Assembly (NCBI GenBank): GCA_964474905.1
Contig: CAYYUP010000006.1
Coordinates: forward strand, 1 to 64,000
Reading direction: 5' to 3'
DNA: 64,000 bases
DNA from: JADJRG01 sp964474905
GTDB lineage: Bacteria; Myxococcota_A; Polyangia; Nannocystales; Nannocystaceae
A program made the translations under genes and the position numbers. Shown here in pieces: positions 40,093 to 49,544 of the stretch (the first letter of the stretch is position 1; each line of letters starts with the position of its first letter). The notes below the pieces were generated by a model that saw only the letters and a program-made list of their open reading frames with translations, did no database searches and was not told the DNA's origin.

Positions 40093-40403
40093 CGGCACAA
40101 TTTTTCTGCGCTTGGATCGATGGCGCGTTATCGCTTGTGTGTGGATACCTCGTGTGTCCCCCAATTTTAGGAATTCTTGGAGGATGAGCTGGGCACGGTG
40201 GCGGGCGGTCGAGGTGCAGGGCTCGATCGACCGGGCCCGCGTGAACGAAGGGTGAGGACGTCATCGGGGGACAGAGGCCCCTCTGCGGGGCATGCGCGAC
40301 ATTTTCAAGGGGCGTTCGATTCGGCAGCAATACCGCTCGTGCTGTGCGACGATGCACCCATCGTTCTTGCGCTTCGGCGCCCGAGCCGATCGGAGAAGTT
40401 TGC
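40093..40403. other. Intergenic region, no gene seen
   Basis: About 310 bases between the frameshifted lipoprotein and the vWA-like lipoprotein start. Open frames here are antisense or short with no domain. GGAGAAG at 40392-40398 is the ribosome site for the following gene. Confidence 0.5.
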
Positions 40404-41891
40404 ATGTCCCATTTCGCCTTGAATCGTATGTGCCTGCTGGGCCTCGTGGCCGGTCTTTCCCTCTTCGGATGTGGTGATAGCGGTGATGCTGATGACACCA
40501 GCAGCGCGTCCGAGTCGTCGCTGACGATCACCGCGACGATCACCGCAGGTTCTGGATCGACCGCGGGCGTGACCACCGACGATACCAGCGGTGGCGGCGG
40601 TCTGAAGCTCGACCTCGGCGATGACAACACTGTGCCCGGGGGTTGTGGTGGCTCTGGTGACGGCAGCTGCAACATGCTCGACATGCTCTTTGTGATCGAC
40701 AACTCGGGCACGATGGGCGAGGAGCAGATCAACCTGGCGGCTAACTTCCCGCTGCTGGTCGAGCGCCTCGGCAACATCAAGGACAGCCAGGGCAAGCTGA
40801 TCAGCGCCGACATCAACATCATGGTGACGACCAGCGACATGGGTCATCCGGCCTGCGCTCAGTTCCAAAAAGAGGACTACGTGCCCGCCGAGGGCTCGCC
40901 GATCAATACCCCCTGCACCGATCGCCTCGAGCGCTTTACCAGCCTCGACGGCAAGAAAAACATCCAGCAGGCCTGCACCAATGCCTGCCCGGTGGGCATC
41001 GCCCCCGACGGTCCCTTTATCCACTACAAAGTCAACGGCGCCTCCAATGTGCCGGATGACGACATCGCCGGCGCCCTCAGTTGCATCGGTCTCCAGGGCA
41101 TCGACGGCTGCGGCTTTGAGGCCCAGCTCGAGTCGATGATGCAGGCGCTCGACCCCTCCGCCGAGTGGAACGACGGGCCCTTCCCGTTCCTTCGCGACGG
41201 GGCCGTGCTCGCGGTGGTCATGGTCACCGACGAGGCTGACTGTTCGGTGCTCGCACCCGGTGGCTACGACTTCTTCGACAACGGCAAGGGCGGCGACGCC
41301 AACTACAGCCAGTACTGGAACACCGACCCCAAGGACGGCGAGAAGCGGGTCACCTCGGCGGTCTGCTGGAACGGCGGTGTCAACTGCATCGACGGCGACA
41401 ACGACGGCATCTACGAGAGCTGCACCGCCGCGGACAAGGGGGTGCTGCACGCAAGCGGCGATCGCTACACCAAGTTCCTCCGCGACGTCCTGATCAAGAA
41501 CAAAAAGAAGGACGTCATCATGCTCGGCATCCTCGGCATCCCCGAGGTCACCGCGCACAACCCCGATCCGCCCTACGAGCCGATCGCGGGTGGCATCGAC
41601 GACCTCGTCTATCGCCAGTGGAACGACGGCGACATCCTGCCTGGCGACGGCGGCACGGCGGCCTCCAAGCAGTTCGAGTTCGGCATCGGCCCCGGCTGCA
41701 CGGGATCCGACGGCATGGGCGGGTACACCGGTCAGGCGATCCCTCCAGTGCGGATCAAGGAGGTCTGCGAGAGCCTCAACGAGGATGACCGGATCCGCTG
41801 TTGCATGGAGTCGATCTGCGACAACGACTTCTCGCCGGCGATCGAGTGCCTCTCGGGTCTGCTCCAAGAGAGCTTCGCTCCGCAGGGCTAG
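40404..41891 (+). CDS. vWA-like domain lipoprotein
   Basis: 495 residues from the ATG at 40404 with GGAGAAG upstream. The lipobox LSLFGC precedes a Ser/Thr/Asp/Gly linker. LDMLFVIDNSGTMGEEQ (about 93-109) is a von Willebrand A-type MIDAS start, with Thr in the usual second Ser place, and AVVMVTDEADCSV is a later vWA strand. Numerous Cys pairs suggest disulfides. Homologues are common surface lipoproteins of unknown role in Myxococcota. An ATG-less in-frame extension to 40344 is not preferred. Confidence 0.8.
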   Translation: MSHFALNRMCLLGLVAGLSLFGCGDSGDADDTSSASESSLTITATITAGSGSTAGVTTDDTSGGGGLKLDLGDDNTVPGGCGGSGDGSCNMLDMLFVIDNSGTMGEEQINLAANFPLLVERLGNIKDSQGKLISADINIMVTTSDMGHPACAQFQKEDYVPAEGSPINTPCTDRLERFTSLDGKKNIQQACTNACPVGIAPDGPFIHYKVNGASNVPDDDIAGALSCIGLQGIDGCGFEAQLESMMQALDPSAEWNDGPFPFLRDGAVLAVVMVTDEADCSVLAPGGYDFFDNGKGGDANYSQYWNTDPKDGEKRVTSAVCWNGGVNCIDGDNDGIYESCTAADKGVLHASGDRYTKFLRDVLIKNKKKDVIMLGILGIPEVTAHNPDPPYEPIAGGIDDLVYRQWNDGDILPGDGGTAASKQFEFGIGPGCTGSDGMGGYTGQAIPPVRIKEVCESLNEDDRIRCCMESICDNDFSPAIECLSGLLQESFAPQG

Positions 41892-41910
41892 TGTCGGCTT
41901 AGGCTTAGGC

Positions 41911-41955
41911 ACAAGAAAGAGCGGCCGCGTCCTTCTGGACGGGGCCGCTCTCTTG
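41911..41955. terminator. Bidirectional terminator hairpin
   Basis: ACAAGAAAGAGCGGCC pairs with GGCCGCTCTCTTGT with one bulged base, around a loop of about 14 bases. It lies between the stops of the convergent vWA lipoprotein and winged-helix genes, so it can serve both. A U tract is weak. Confidence 0.7.
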
Positions 41956-41984
41956 TGGGCTGCGTTGTACCGGGTGCGAGCCGC

Positions 41985-42518
41985 TCAGTGCGAACCTTTG
42001 CGCAGATGACCGGCGCCGGTTCGGGTGATCTTAAAGCGGCGCTTGCTGCCGCTGCTCTCGATGTGGATGAAGCCCTTGACCCGCAGGTGACGCACGACCA
42101 GGCGGAGCTGCTCGGAGGTGAGGCCGGTGCACTGCAAGAGGTCGAACTCGCGGCGACCGGTGCGGTTTTTGTGAAGCGCTTGCAGGACCAGAAGGTCGCC
42201 GTTGGGAACATCTGCACGGCGCCTGATCACGGCGGGGCCGCTGTCGCCCTGCTCCGTGCTCGGGTTGCCGTCAGCGCCCGGCTCGGCGGCCTCGCTTGGG
42301 GGCGGCTCGGGCTCCTGGCGCGGCCGAGTTTTGGCGACGTCGATCAACTCCTGAACGGAGAAGACCCCGAGCACGGGAGCGATTTGCTCGCTGCTCTTGG
42401 CCGCGGCGATGAGCTCGCCGAGCGTCGTCGAATCGGGCAATTTGCGAATGACCTCTTTGAAGATCTCGCTGAGGGACTGGGCCCAGGCGTCTCGAACGCC
42501 TTCTTCCACATCGTTCAC
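41985..42518 (-). CDS. Winged-helix domain protein
   Basis: 177 residues from a GTG at 42518 with GAGG eight bases upstream; the open frame continues to 42617, but that part looks non-coding. The N-terminal half is helical (VEEGVRDAWAQSLSEIFKEV and ELIAAAKSSEQI), then a Pro/Glu linker. The C-terminal 75 residues form a winged helix: NGDLLVLQALHKNRTGRREF, LTSEQLRLVVRHLRVKGFIH, then a wing of IESSGSKRRFKIT. It likely binds DNA, perhaps as a MarR-like or accessory regulator. Target unknown. Divergent from purL. Confidence 0.6.
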   Translation of the reverse strand: MNDVEEGVRDAWAQSLSEIFKEVIRKLPDSTTLGELIAAAKSSEQIAPVLGVFSVQELIDVAKTRPRQEPEPPPSEAAEPGADGNPSTEQGDSGPAVIRRRADVPNGDLLVLQALHKNRTGRREFDLLQCTGLTSEQLRLVVRHLRVKGFIHIESSGSKRRFKITRTGAGHLRKGSH

Positions 42519-42848
42519 AGATGAACCTCGCACTGCTGCTGAGCTGTGTATTGCGCGTCGAAGGGCGCCGAAGCTGCTCCTGCCGCCACTTGGGACCGCA
42601 GATGAGCCTAGACCCACAACGTCGCTAGCGATGGTGCGTCGTCGGGTCGAGAACTGTCAAGCCCAGAGCTGGTGATCTGGGGTCTGGATCCCCACAGAGC
42701 CGCAGAATGTGGGCTGTTGACCTGTTGGCGTGGCCCTCCGCTTGGGCTCTGCGAGTGGTTTGGCGAGTGTTTTGGCGGCCACTGGGGCATCGCGGTGGGG
42801 CATCGGTGGCAGTTGACAGTCGGGCGCCTGCCGAGCCAATTCGGCCGG
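42519..42848. other. Intergenic region upstream of purL
   Basis: 330 bases between divergent GTG starts. The purL frame is open through part of it but gives a Trp/Gly/Cys-rich string without family character. I see no purine riboswitch-like structure or tRNA; it likely holds the promoters. Confidence 0.45.
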
Positions 42849-45818
42849 GTGCCGGTTCATAGGCTTGAGATCGAAGCTCGCCCAGGGCTCTCGGACGCGC
42901 TCGCAGAGTCGACCGCCAGGCGCTTGCGCTCGGAGTTTGGGATCACTGCGACGGTGCGGACCCGACGGGTCTACCTCCTCGACTTGGACCTCACGGAGCA
43001 CGAGGCTGTCGCTGCGCTTGCGCAGCTCGTCGATCCGGTTGCCGAAATCGGGGCTTTGGGCATGCTCCGCGATCGCACGGGCAGCGACGGGCAGCTGTGG
43101 TTTTTGACCGTCGGCCTTCGCCCTGGGGTCACCGATAGCGTCGGTCGTTCGGTGCACCGTGCGGTCGCAGATCTGGTCGGCCGTGAGCTGCAGGGCGAGG
43201 TCTACACGGCGACGGTCTATCGCTTGGAGGGCGTCTCCAGGGCCGATGCGGAGCGGGCTGCTCGCGAGCTCCTCTACAATCCGCTGATCGAGCGCCTCAA
43301 GATCGAAGGCGGCGAACGAACGCTCGATCTCACGGTGCCGCGCGCCGGCCAATTGCGGTCGCCAGAGGTCGCCAGCGTGCGCTTGCGAGGGGCCAGCGAC
43401 GCAGAGCTAGGGCGCATCTCCAAGGCGGGCACGCTCTCGCTGACGGTCGCGGAGATGCGGGCGATCGAGGCTCATTTTACGGAGCAAGGCCGCGACCCCA
43501 GCGATGCCGAGATCGAGTGCATCGCCCAGACGTGGAGCGAGCACTGCAAGCACAAGATCTTCGCCTCGCCGATCGACTACATCGATCCCGCGGGCGAGCA
43601 TCATGCGATCGAAGCTGGGCTCTTTCGCCGCTATATTCGCGGTACCACCGAGGCGGTTGCCGAGGCTCGTCTCCGGGATCGCATCGATCCAGAGGGTGCT
43701 GCGTTCCTGGTCTCGGTCTTCCACGACAACGCCGGTGTGGTCCGTTTCACCGAGGCCGATCATCTGGTCTACAAGGTCGAAACCCACAACTCGCCGTCGG
43801 CGCTCGATCCCTATGGCGGGGCGATGACCGGCATCGTCGGGGTTAACCGCGATACGCTCGCGACCGGCCTGGGTGCGGACAATTTGACCAATGTCTGGGG
43901 CTATTGCCTAGGACCGCCGGAGCACAGCGAGGCACTGCCGCCGGGGCTGATGCATCCGCGACGGATCCGCGACGGTGTGCACCACGGCGTGATCGATGGC
44001 GGCAATCAATCGGGGCTTCCGTACAGCCGCGGTTTTGAGCTCTTTGATCGCCGCTATGTCGGCAAGCCGCTGGTCTACTGCGGCACGGTTGGTGTGATGC
44101 CGGTGACGACCAAGGGGCGTCCGAGCGAGATCAAGGTCATCGAACCCGGCGATCTCGTGGTCATGGTCGGTGGCCGGATCGGCAAGGATGGCATCCACGG
44201 CGCGACCTTCTCGAGTGTCGAGCTAGATGAGGATTCGCCGGCGCAGGCGGTGCAGATCGGCGACCCGATCACGCAAAAAATGATGGCGGATCTGCTCGCC
44301 GAGGCCCGCGAGGCTGGCCTTTGCTCGGGCATCACCGACAACGGCGCGGGTGGACTTTCGAGCAGTGTCGGTGAGATGGCCCTTGCGACAGGTGGTGCCG
44401 AGATCGATCTGGCGCTCGCTCCCCTTAAGTACCCGGGACTCGCGCCCTGGGAGATCCTGATCTCCGAGGCGCAGGAGCGCATGACGCTCGCCGTGCGGCC
44501 GGAGCAGATCGACGCTTTACTGGCGCTCGCTGTTCGCCGTGAGGTCGAGGTGAGCGTGCTCGGTACCTTCACGGCGAGTGGTCGCTTGCTTGTCCGCCAC
44601 GGTGAGCAGGTTGTCTGTGATCTCGACCTGGAATTTCTCCACGAAGGCGTACCGCTGCCGACTCTCTCTGCCCGTTGGAGCCCGCCCTCACGGACGCCGA
44701 GCGCGGCTACAGAGGTCGCTTCGCGGCTCGCGGATGAGCGCGCAGGAGAACTCCTATTAGGGCTTCTAGGGGCTCCAAACGTTGTTTCTGGGGAGTCTTA
44801 CGCCCGTCGCTACGATCACGAAGTCAAGGGACTGAGTGTGATCAAGCCCTATGTCGGTGTGCTCCAAGATGTGCCGTCGACGGCAACGGTGATGCGGGTC
44901 CGCCACGGGCGACCGGAGGGCATCGTGCTCGGCGAGGGCATTCATCCCTACTACAGCGACATCGACAGTGAGGCGATGGCGATGGCGGCCGTCGACGAGG
45001 GAGTTCGGCGGGTGCTCTGCGGCGGTGCTCGCTTTGACAGGCTCGCGGCACTCGATAATTTTTGTTGGCCCGATCCTGTTGTCAGCGACAAAACCCCCGA
45101 CGGCGAACACAAGCTCGCCCAGCTCGTTCGCTGTTGTGAGGGCCTGCGCGCCGCCTGTGAGGCCTACGGGGTTCCGCTGGTCAGCGGCAAGGACTCGATG
45201 AAGAACGATGCGACCCTCGGCGGTATTAAGATCTCGATCCCGCCGACACTTCTGGTCAGTATCTTGGGACAGATCGATGACGTGCGGCGGGCGCTCGACT
45301 TGGTGCCGATCGCCGCCGGGGATCGCATTGCCCTGCTCGGGCCGACCGCCGATGAACTCGGCGAGAGCGAGCTTGCGCGGGGACTCGGCCTTGTTCTTGA
45401 TGAGGTTCCGCGCACCGATCTGCAGCTCTGTGCGGCCCGCTACCGAGCTTTTGTCGGGGTGCGGGATGCGGGTCTTGTGCGCTCGGCTCATGCTCTCGGT
45501 CGCGGCGGTCTGGCCCTGGCCTTGGTGCATACAACGGTTGCCGGTGGGCTCGGCCTCGAGATCGATCTGGAGGGCGCCGCTGCGGGTCTCTCCGCGGTGC
45601 GCGTGCTCTTCAGCGAGAGCACAGGCCGGATCCTGTTTACTTGCCGAGCCGAGGATACGACCGCGATCGAGGCGGAGCTGCGAGCCCACGGCCTTTGTTG
45701 GCTCGGTGAGGTTGGCTCGGCCCAGAGCTGGCTGCACGTGCGGCGCGGTGCCGAAACGGTGCTCGGCATCGGCGGCCAGGTACTGCGTCGGCGCCTCGCA
45801 CCCCATGGAGGAGAGTGA
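42849..45818 (+). CDS. purL: Phosphoribosylformylglycinamidine synthase, PurL subunit with PurS-like N-terminus
   Basis: 989 residues from a GTG at 42849. The first 160 residues hold two PurS-like alpha/beta units (VHRLEIEARPGLSDAL and LTVGLRPGVTDSVGR), then comes the linker and the AIR-synthase-like core: TWSEHCKHKIF, VYKVETHNSPSALDPYGG, RIGKDGIHGATFSS and VSGKDSMKNDATLGG. The enzyme converts FGAR, glutamine and ATP to FGAM, step four of purine synthesis. It lacks the glutaminase domain, which is made by purQ just downstream. With fused PurS-like units, no separate purS is needed. An upstream frame to 42672 is unlikely coding. Confidence 0.92.
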   Translation: MPVHRLEIEARPGLSDALAESTARRLRSEFGITATVRTRRVYLLDLDLTEHEAVAALAQLVDPVAEIGALGMLRDRTGSDGQLWFLTVGLRPGVTDSVGRSVHRAVADLVGRELQGEVYTATVYRLEGVSRADAERAARELLYNPLIERLKIEGGERTLDLTVPRAGQLRSPEVASVRLRGASDAELGRISKAGTLSLTVAEMRAIEAHFTEQGRDPSDAEIECIAQTWSEHCKHKIFASPIDYIDPAGEHHAIEAGLFRRYIRGTTEAVAEARLRDRIDPEGAAFLVSVFHDNAGVVRFTEADHLVYKVETHNSPSALDPYGGAMTGIVGVNRDTLATGLGADNLTNVWGYCLGPPEHSEALPPGLMHPRRIRDGVHHGVIDGGNQSGLPYSRGFELFDRRYVGKPLVYCGTVGVMPVTTKGRPSEIKVIEPGDLVVMVGGRIGKDGIHGATFSSVELDEDSPAQAVQIGDPITQKMMADLLAEAREAGLCSGITDNGAGGLSSSVGEMALATGGAEIDLALAPLKYPGLAPWEILISEAQERMTLAVRPEQIDALLALAVRREVEVSVLGTFTASGRLLVRHGEQVVCDLDLEFLHEGVPLPTLSARWSPPSRTPSAATEVASRLADERAGELLLGLLGAPNVVSGESYARRYDHEVKGLSVIKPYVGVLQDVPSTATVMRVRHGRPEGIVLGEGIHPYYSDIDSEAMAMAAVDEGVRRVLCGGARFDRLAALDNFCWPDPVVSDKTPDGEHKLAQLVRCCEGLRAACEAYGVPLVSGKDSMKNDATLGGIKISIPPTLLVSILGQIDDVRRALDLVPIAAGDRIALLGPTADELGESELARGLGLVLDEVPRTDLQLCAARYRAFVGVRDAGLVRSAHALGRGGLALALVHTTVAGGLGLEIDLEGAAAGLSAVRVLFSESTGRILFTCRAEDTTAIEAELRAHGLCWLGEVGSAQSWLHVRRGAETVLGIGGQVLRRRLAPHGGE

Positions 45819-46693
45819 TGACCCGACCCGATCCGATCTTCGATCTCTTCGCGCTCGATCGCCGGCAGGCGAGGGCTGTGCGTGTGCTGGTATTGACCGG
45901 ATACGGTCTCAACTGCGAGGCCGAAACCGTCGCCGCCTTCGAGCGCCTGGGAGCGCAAGCGGAGCCCCGCCACGTTGCCGACATCCTCGAGGGCGGCCCC
46001 GAGGTGCTTCGCCCCTACCAGATCCTCGCGTTCATCGGCGGCTTCTCCTTTGGCGATCACATCGCCAGCGGCCGTGTCTTTGCCAACCGCCTGCGCTTTC
46101 GCCTAGGTGAGCGTCTCGCCCGTTACATCGACGACGGCGGTCTTGCGATCGGCATCTGCAACGGTTTTCAGGCCCTCGTGAAGCTCGGCGTGCTGCCGGC
46201 GCTCGGTCGTGTGCGCGGCGACGGACTCGCCCGGCAGTCGGCGTCGCTGGTCAGCAATGAACGCCTCGGCTATCGCGACGCTTGGGTGCGGCTCGCCTTT
46301 GATCGTGAGAGCCCCTGCGTGTTCACCCGTGACCTCGGTGATCGTATTTTGGAGCTGCCGAGCCGTCACGGCGAGGGCAAACTCGTCTTCGCCGACGAGA
46401 CGGTGCGCAAGGCGGTGCAAGAGGCCCATCTGATCCCGGCGCGCTACGTCGATGAACTCGGGCAGCCGACCGAGAGTTGGCCGGCGAATCCCAACGGATC
46501 GCTCGGCGGAGCGGCGGGGCTCTGTGATCCGAGCGGTCGCATCTTCGGCCTGATGCCCCATCCTGAGGCTTATCTGGATCCCGAAAACCACCCGCGCTGG
46601 CGGGCACAGGCGGCCGCGGACGAGTTGCCCGCGGTGGGCCTGGGTTTGCATATCCTCGCCGGTGGTGTGCGGGCAGTACTCGCCGGGCGTTGA
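45818..46693 (+). CDS. purQ: Phosphoribosylformylglycinamidine synthase, glutaminase subunit
   Basis: 291 residues. Class I glutamine amidotransferase layout: VLTGYGLNCEAETVAAF, FIGGFSFGDH, the nucleophile Cys in AIGICNGFQALVKLG and the His/Glu pair in LMPHPEAYL. It supplies ammonia to PurL. GGAGGAG lies a few bases before the ATG at 45818, which overlaps the purL stop by one base; a GTG at 45815 is also possible. Length is larger than classical PurQ (about 225) and fits the type paired with long PurL. Confidence 0.92.
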   Translation: MTRPDPIFDLFALDRRQARAVRVLVLTGYGLNCEAETVAAFERLGAQAEPRHVADILEGGPEVLRPYQILAFIGGFSFGDHIASGRVFANRLRFRLGERLARYIDDGGLAIGICNGFQALVKLGVLPALGRVRGDGLARQSASLVSNERLGYRDAWVRLAFDRESPCVFTRDLGDRILELPSRHGEGKLVFADETVRKAVQEAHLIPARYVDELGQPTESWPANPNGSLGGAAGLCDPSGRIFGLMPHPEAYLDPENHPRWRAQAAADELPAVGLGLHILAGGVRAVLAGR

Positions 46694-46696
46694 GGC

Positions 46697-47410
46697 TTAG
46701 ACCTCGAGGATCTTCGCCGCGGCATCGGGGGCGAAGCCCGCTTGGGCGGCGAGTTCCAAGAAGAATTCGCGGCCGACCGCTTCGTGCTGCGAGGCGGAGA
46801 CCAGCGGCGCGATTGCCCGCAGGATTTCGACCCGTTGGTTGCGGGGCAGGGCGGCCAGGCGGGCGCCGACATGCTCGATCGACGGTGCTTTTTTAAGCAT
46901 GCGCGCGAGCACTACGCGGCGAGCCGGCGGTACCGGCATCTTGGCGATGAGGGCCTGGAAGCGGACGGCTTCGGCGTCATCGATGGTGCCGTCCCGGTGG
47001 ATCAGGAGGGCGGCGAAGCTCGCCTTATGCTCGGCCAGGGTCGCTGCAGCCGAGGTCCAGGTCTCGCGCCAGCGGGCGAGATCCTCGGGGGAGGCCCCTG
47101 ACATCGACGCGATGTGCTCGACGACCTCGATCTCGGCGGCGTTGATGTCCCCGTCGGCGAGGGCCATCGCCCAGGCCCGCTCGAGCAGGGGTTCGTGGAA
47201 GAGCGGCAGGATAGGCGGCAACTCTTTGAGGTGGGCCTCGAGGGCCGCGCGGCTCGATACCAGGGCGATCCAGTGATCCTGATCGTCGGGGCTCAGGCGC
47301 TCGTCGATCATCGCCAGGACCTGGTCACACTCGCCGTCCTTGAGAATGCCGTCGGCGTGGGCGACCAGGCCGCAGGCGACGAGAGTCCATTCCTGTTCGG
47401 GTGTCAACAT
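46697..47410 (-). CDS. TerB-like tandem-domain protein
   Basis: 237 residues. Two TerB/DjlA-N-like helical units are visible: VACGLVAHADGILKDGECDQ with a later AWAMALADGDINAAEIEVVE, and LLIHRDGTIDDAEAVRFQAL with a last helical part. The acidic DGxIxxxE pattern is typical of TerB-like metal or phosphoresponse proteins. No signal peptide. It ends three bases from the purQ stop, convergent. Function in this organism unknown. Confidence 0.65.
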   Translation of the reverse strand: MLTPEQEWTLVACGLVAHADGILKDGECDQVLAMIDERLSPDDQDHWIALVSSRAALEAHLKELPPILPLFHEPLLERAWAMALADGDINAAEIEVVEHIASMSGASPEDLARWRETWTSAAATLAEHKASFAALLIHRDGTIDDAEAVRFQALIAKMPVPPARRVVLARMLKKAPSIEHVGARLAALPRNQRVEILRAIAPLVSASQHEAVGREFFLELAAQAGFAPDAAAKILEV

Positions 47411-47481
47411 TTGAGCCTCCTACCCGAGACTACACGAGCGCAGCCCGGAGATGGTCACGGCGCTGCGGGGCGAAGGCGCCC

Positions 47482-48861
<1,380 letters not shown>

Positions 48862-48951
48862 GGGGGCATCATCGCTGGCGCGTCGGGAGTTCACAAGGCC
48901 GCGTCGCACTGCTGCTAGCGGAGGCGGCCTTGCGCCGTCGCGAGGACAGAG

Positions 48952-49170
48952 CTATCGCGCCCGATAGACGACTCGGCCGCGGGTCGGGTCGTAGGGAGTG
49001 ACCGCGACGGTGACATGGTCGCCCAGTACGACTTTGATACGGAAGCGCCGCATTTTTCCAGCGAGGTGGGCGAGGACGAGGTGCTCGCCGTCAATCTCTA
49101 CCCGGAAACGGCCGCCAGGGAGTACTTCCCTAACAATGCCGTCGAATTCGATCAGATCGTCTTTAGCCAT
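48952..49170 (-). CDS. infA: Translation initiation factor IF-1
   Basis: 72 residues from the ATG at 49170: MAKDDLIEFDGIVREVLPGG, FRVEIDGEHLVLAHLAGKMR and PYDPTRGRVVYRAR match the S1/OB fold of IF-1 over its whole length. It binds the ribosomal A site during initiation. It is not in a ribosomal protein operon, so this could be a second infA copy. An in-frame upstream extension to 49305 has no family support. Confidence 0.95.
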   Translation of the reverse strand: MAKDDLIEFDGIVREVLPGGRFRVEIDGEHLVLAHLAGKMRRFRIKVVLGDHVTVAVTPYDPTRGRVVYRAR

Positions 49171-49544
49171 TAGCCGGTGGAGAGTATGGCCGGGCCTAGG
49201 CTTGCGCAACCGCGAAGGGGAGGGGAGCGGGCCGAATGCTGCGGATCTAACGGTGTATGCACGGGCCGGACTCTGGGCCGCAGATCGGGTCCTAGGGGGG
49301 GGCAAAGGACGTATTCGTCACGCAAGAGGGCTCGAAGGAGGCGTGCGCGTGTGGCGCCACCGCTGTTTGTGCGCGGAGTCTCTGGGCGTTCGCGCGGCTT
49401 TTGGTCACGGGCCTGCGTTCGTGGGTCGGCGCGCCTTAGTTGACGCAATTCTCCGGCCAAGTAACCTTCCGCCGGCTGCCCGGGGTCCGGCGGTGGCGCT
49501 TCTGGATGCCACAGCCGGCCACGAGCCAGGGAATCCACCACGAC
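49171..49544. other. Intergenic region between infA and topoisomerase gene
   Basis: 374 bases between divergent starts. I see no tRNA, small RNA or gene. It presumably has both promoters. Confidence 0.5.

Noticed and set aside
40305..41912. Antisense open frame of 535 codons opposite the vWA lipoprotein
   Set aside because: Low-complexity Val/Ala/Asp/His sequence, a shadow of the real lipoprotein gene, which has a lipobox and ribosome site.
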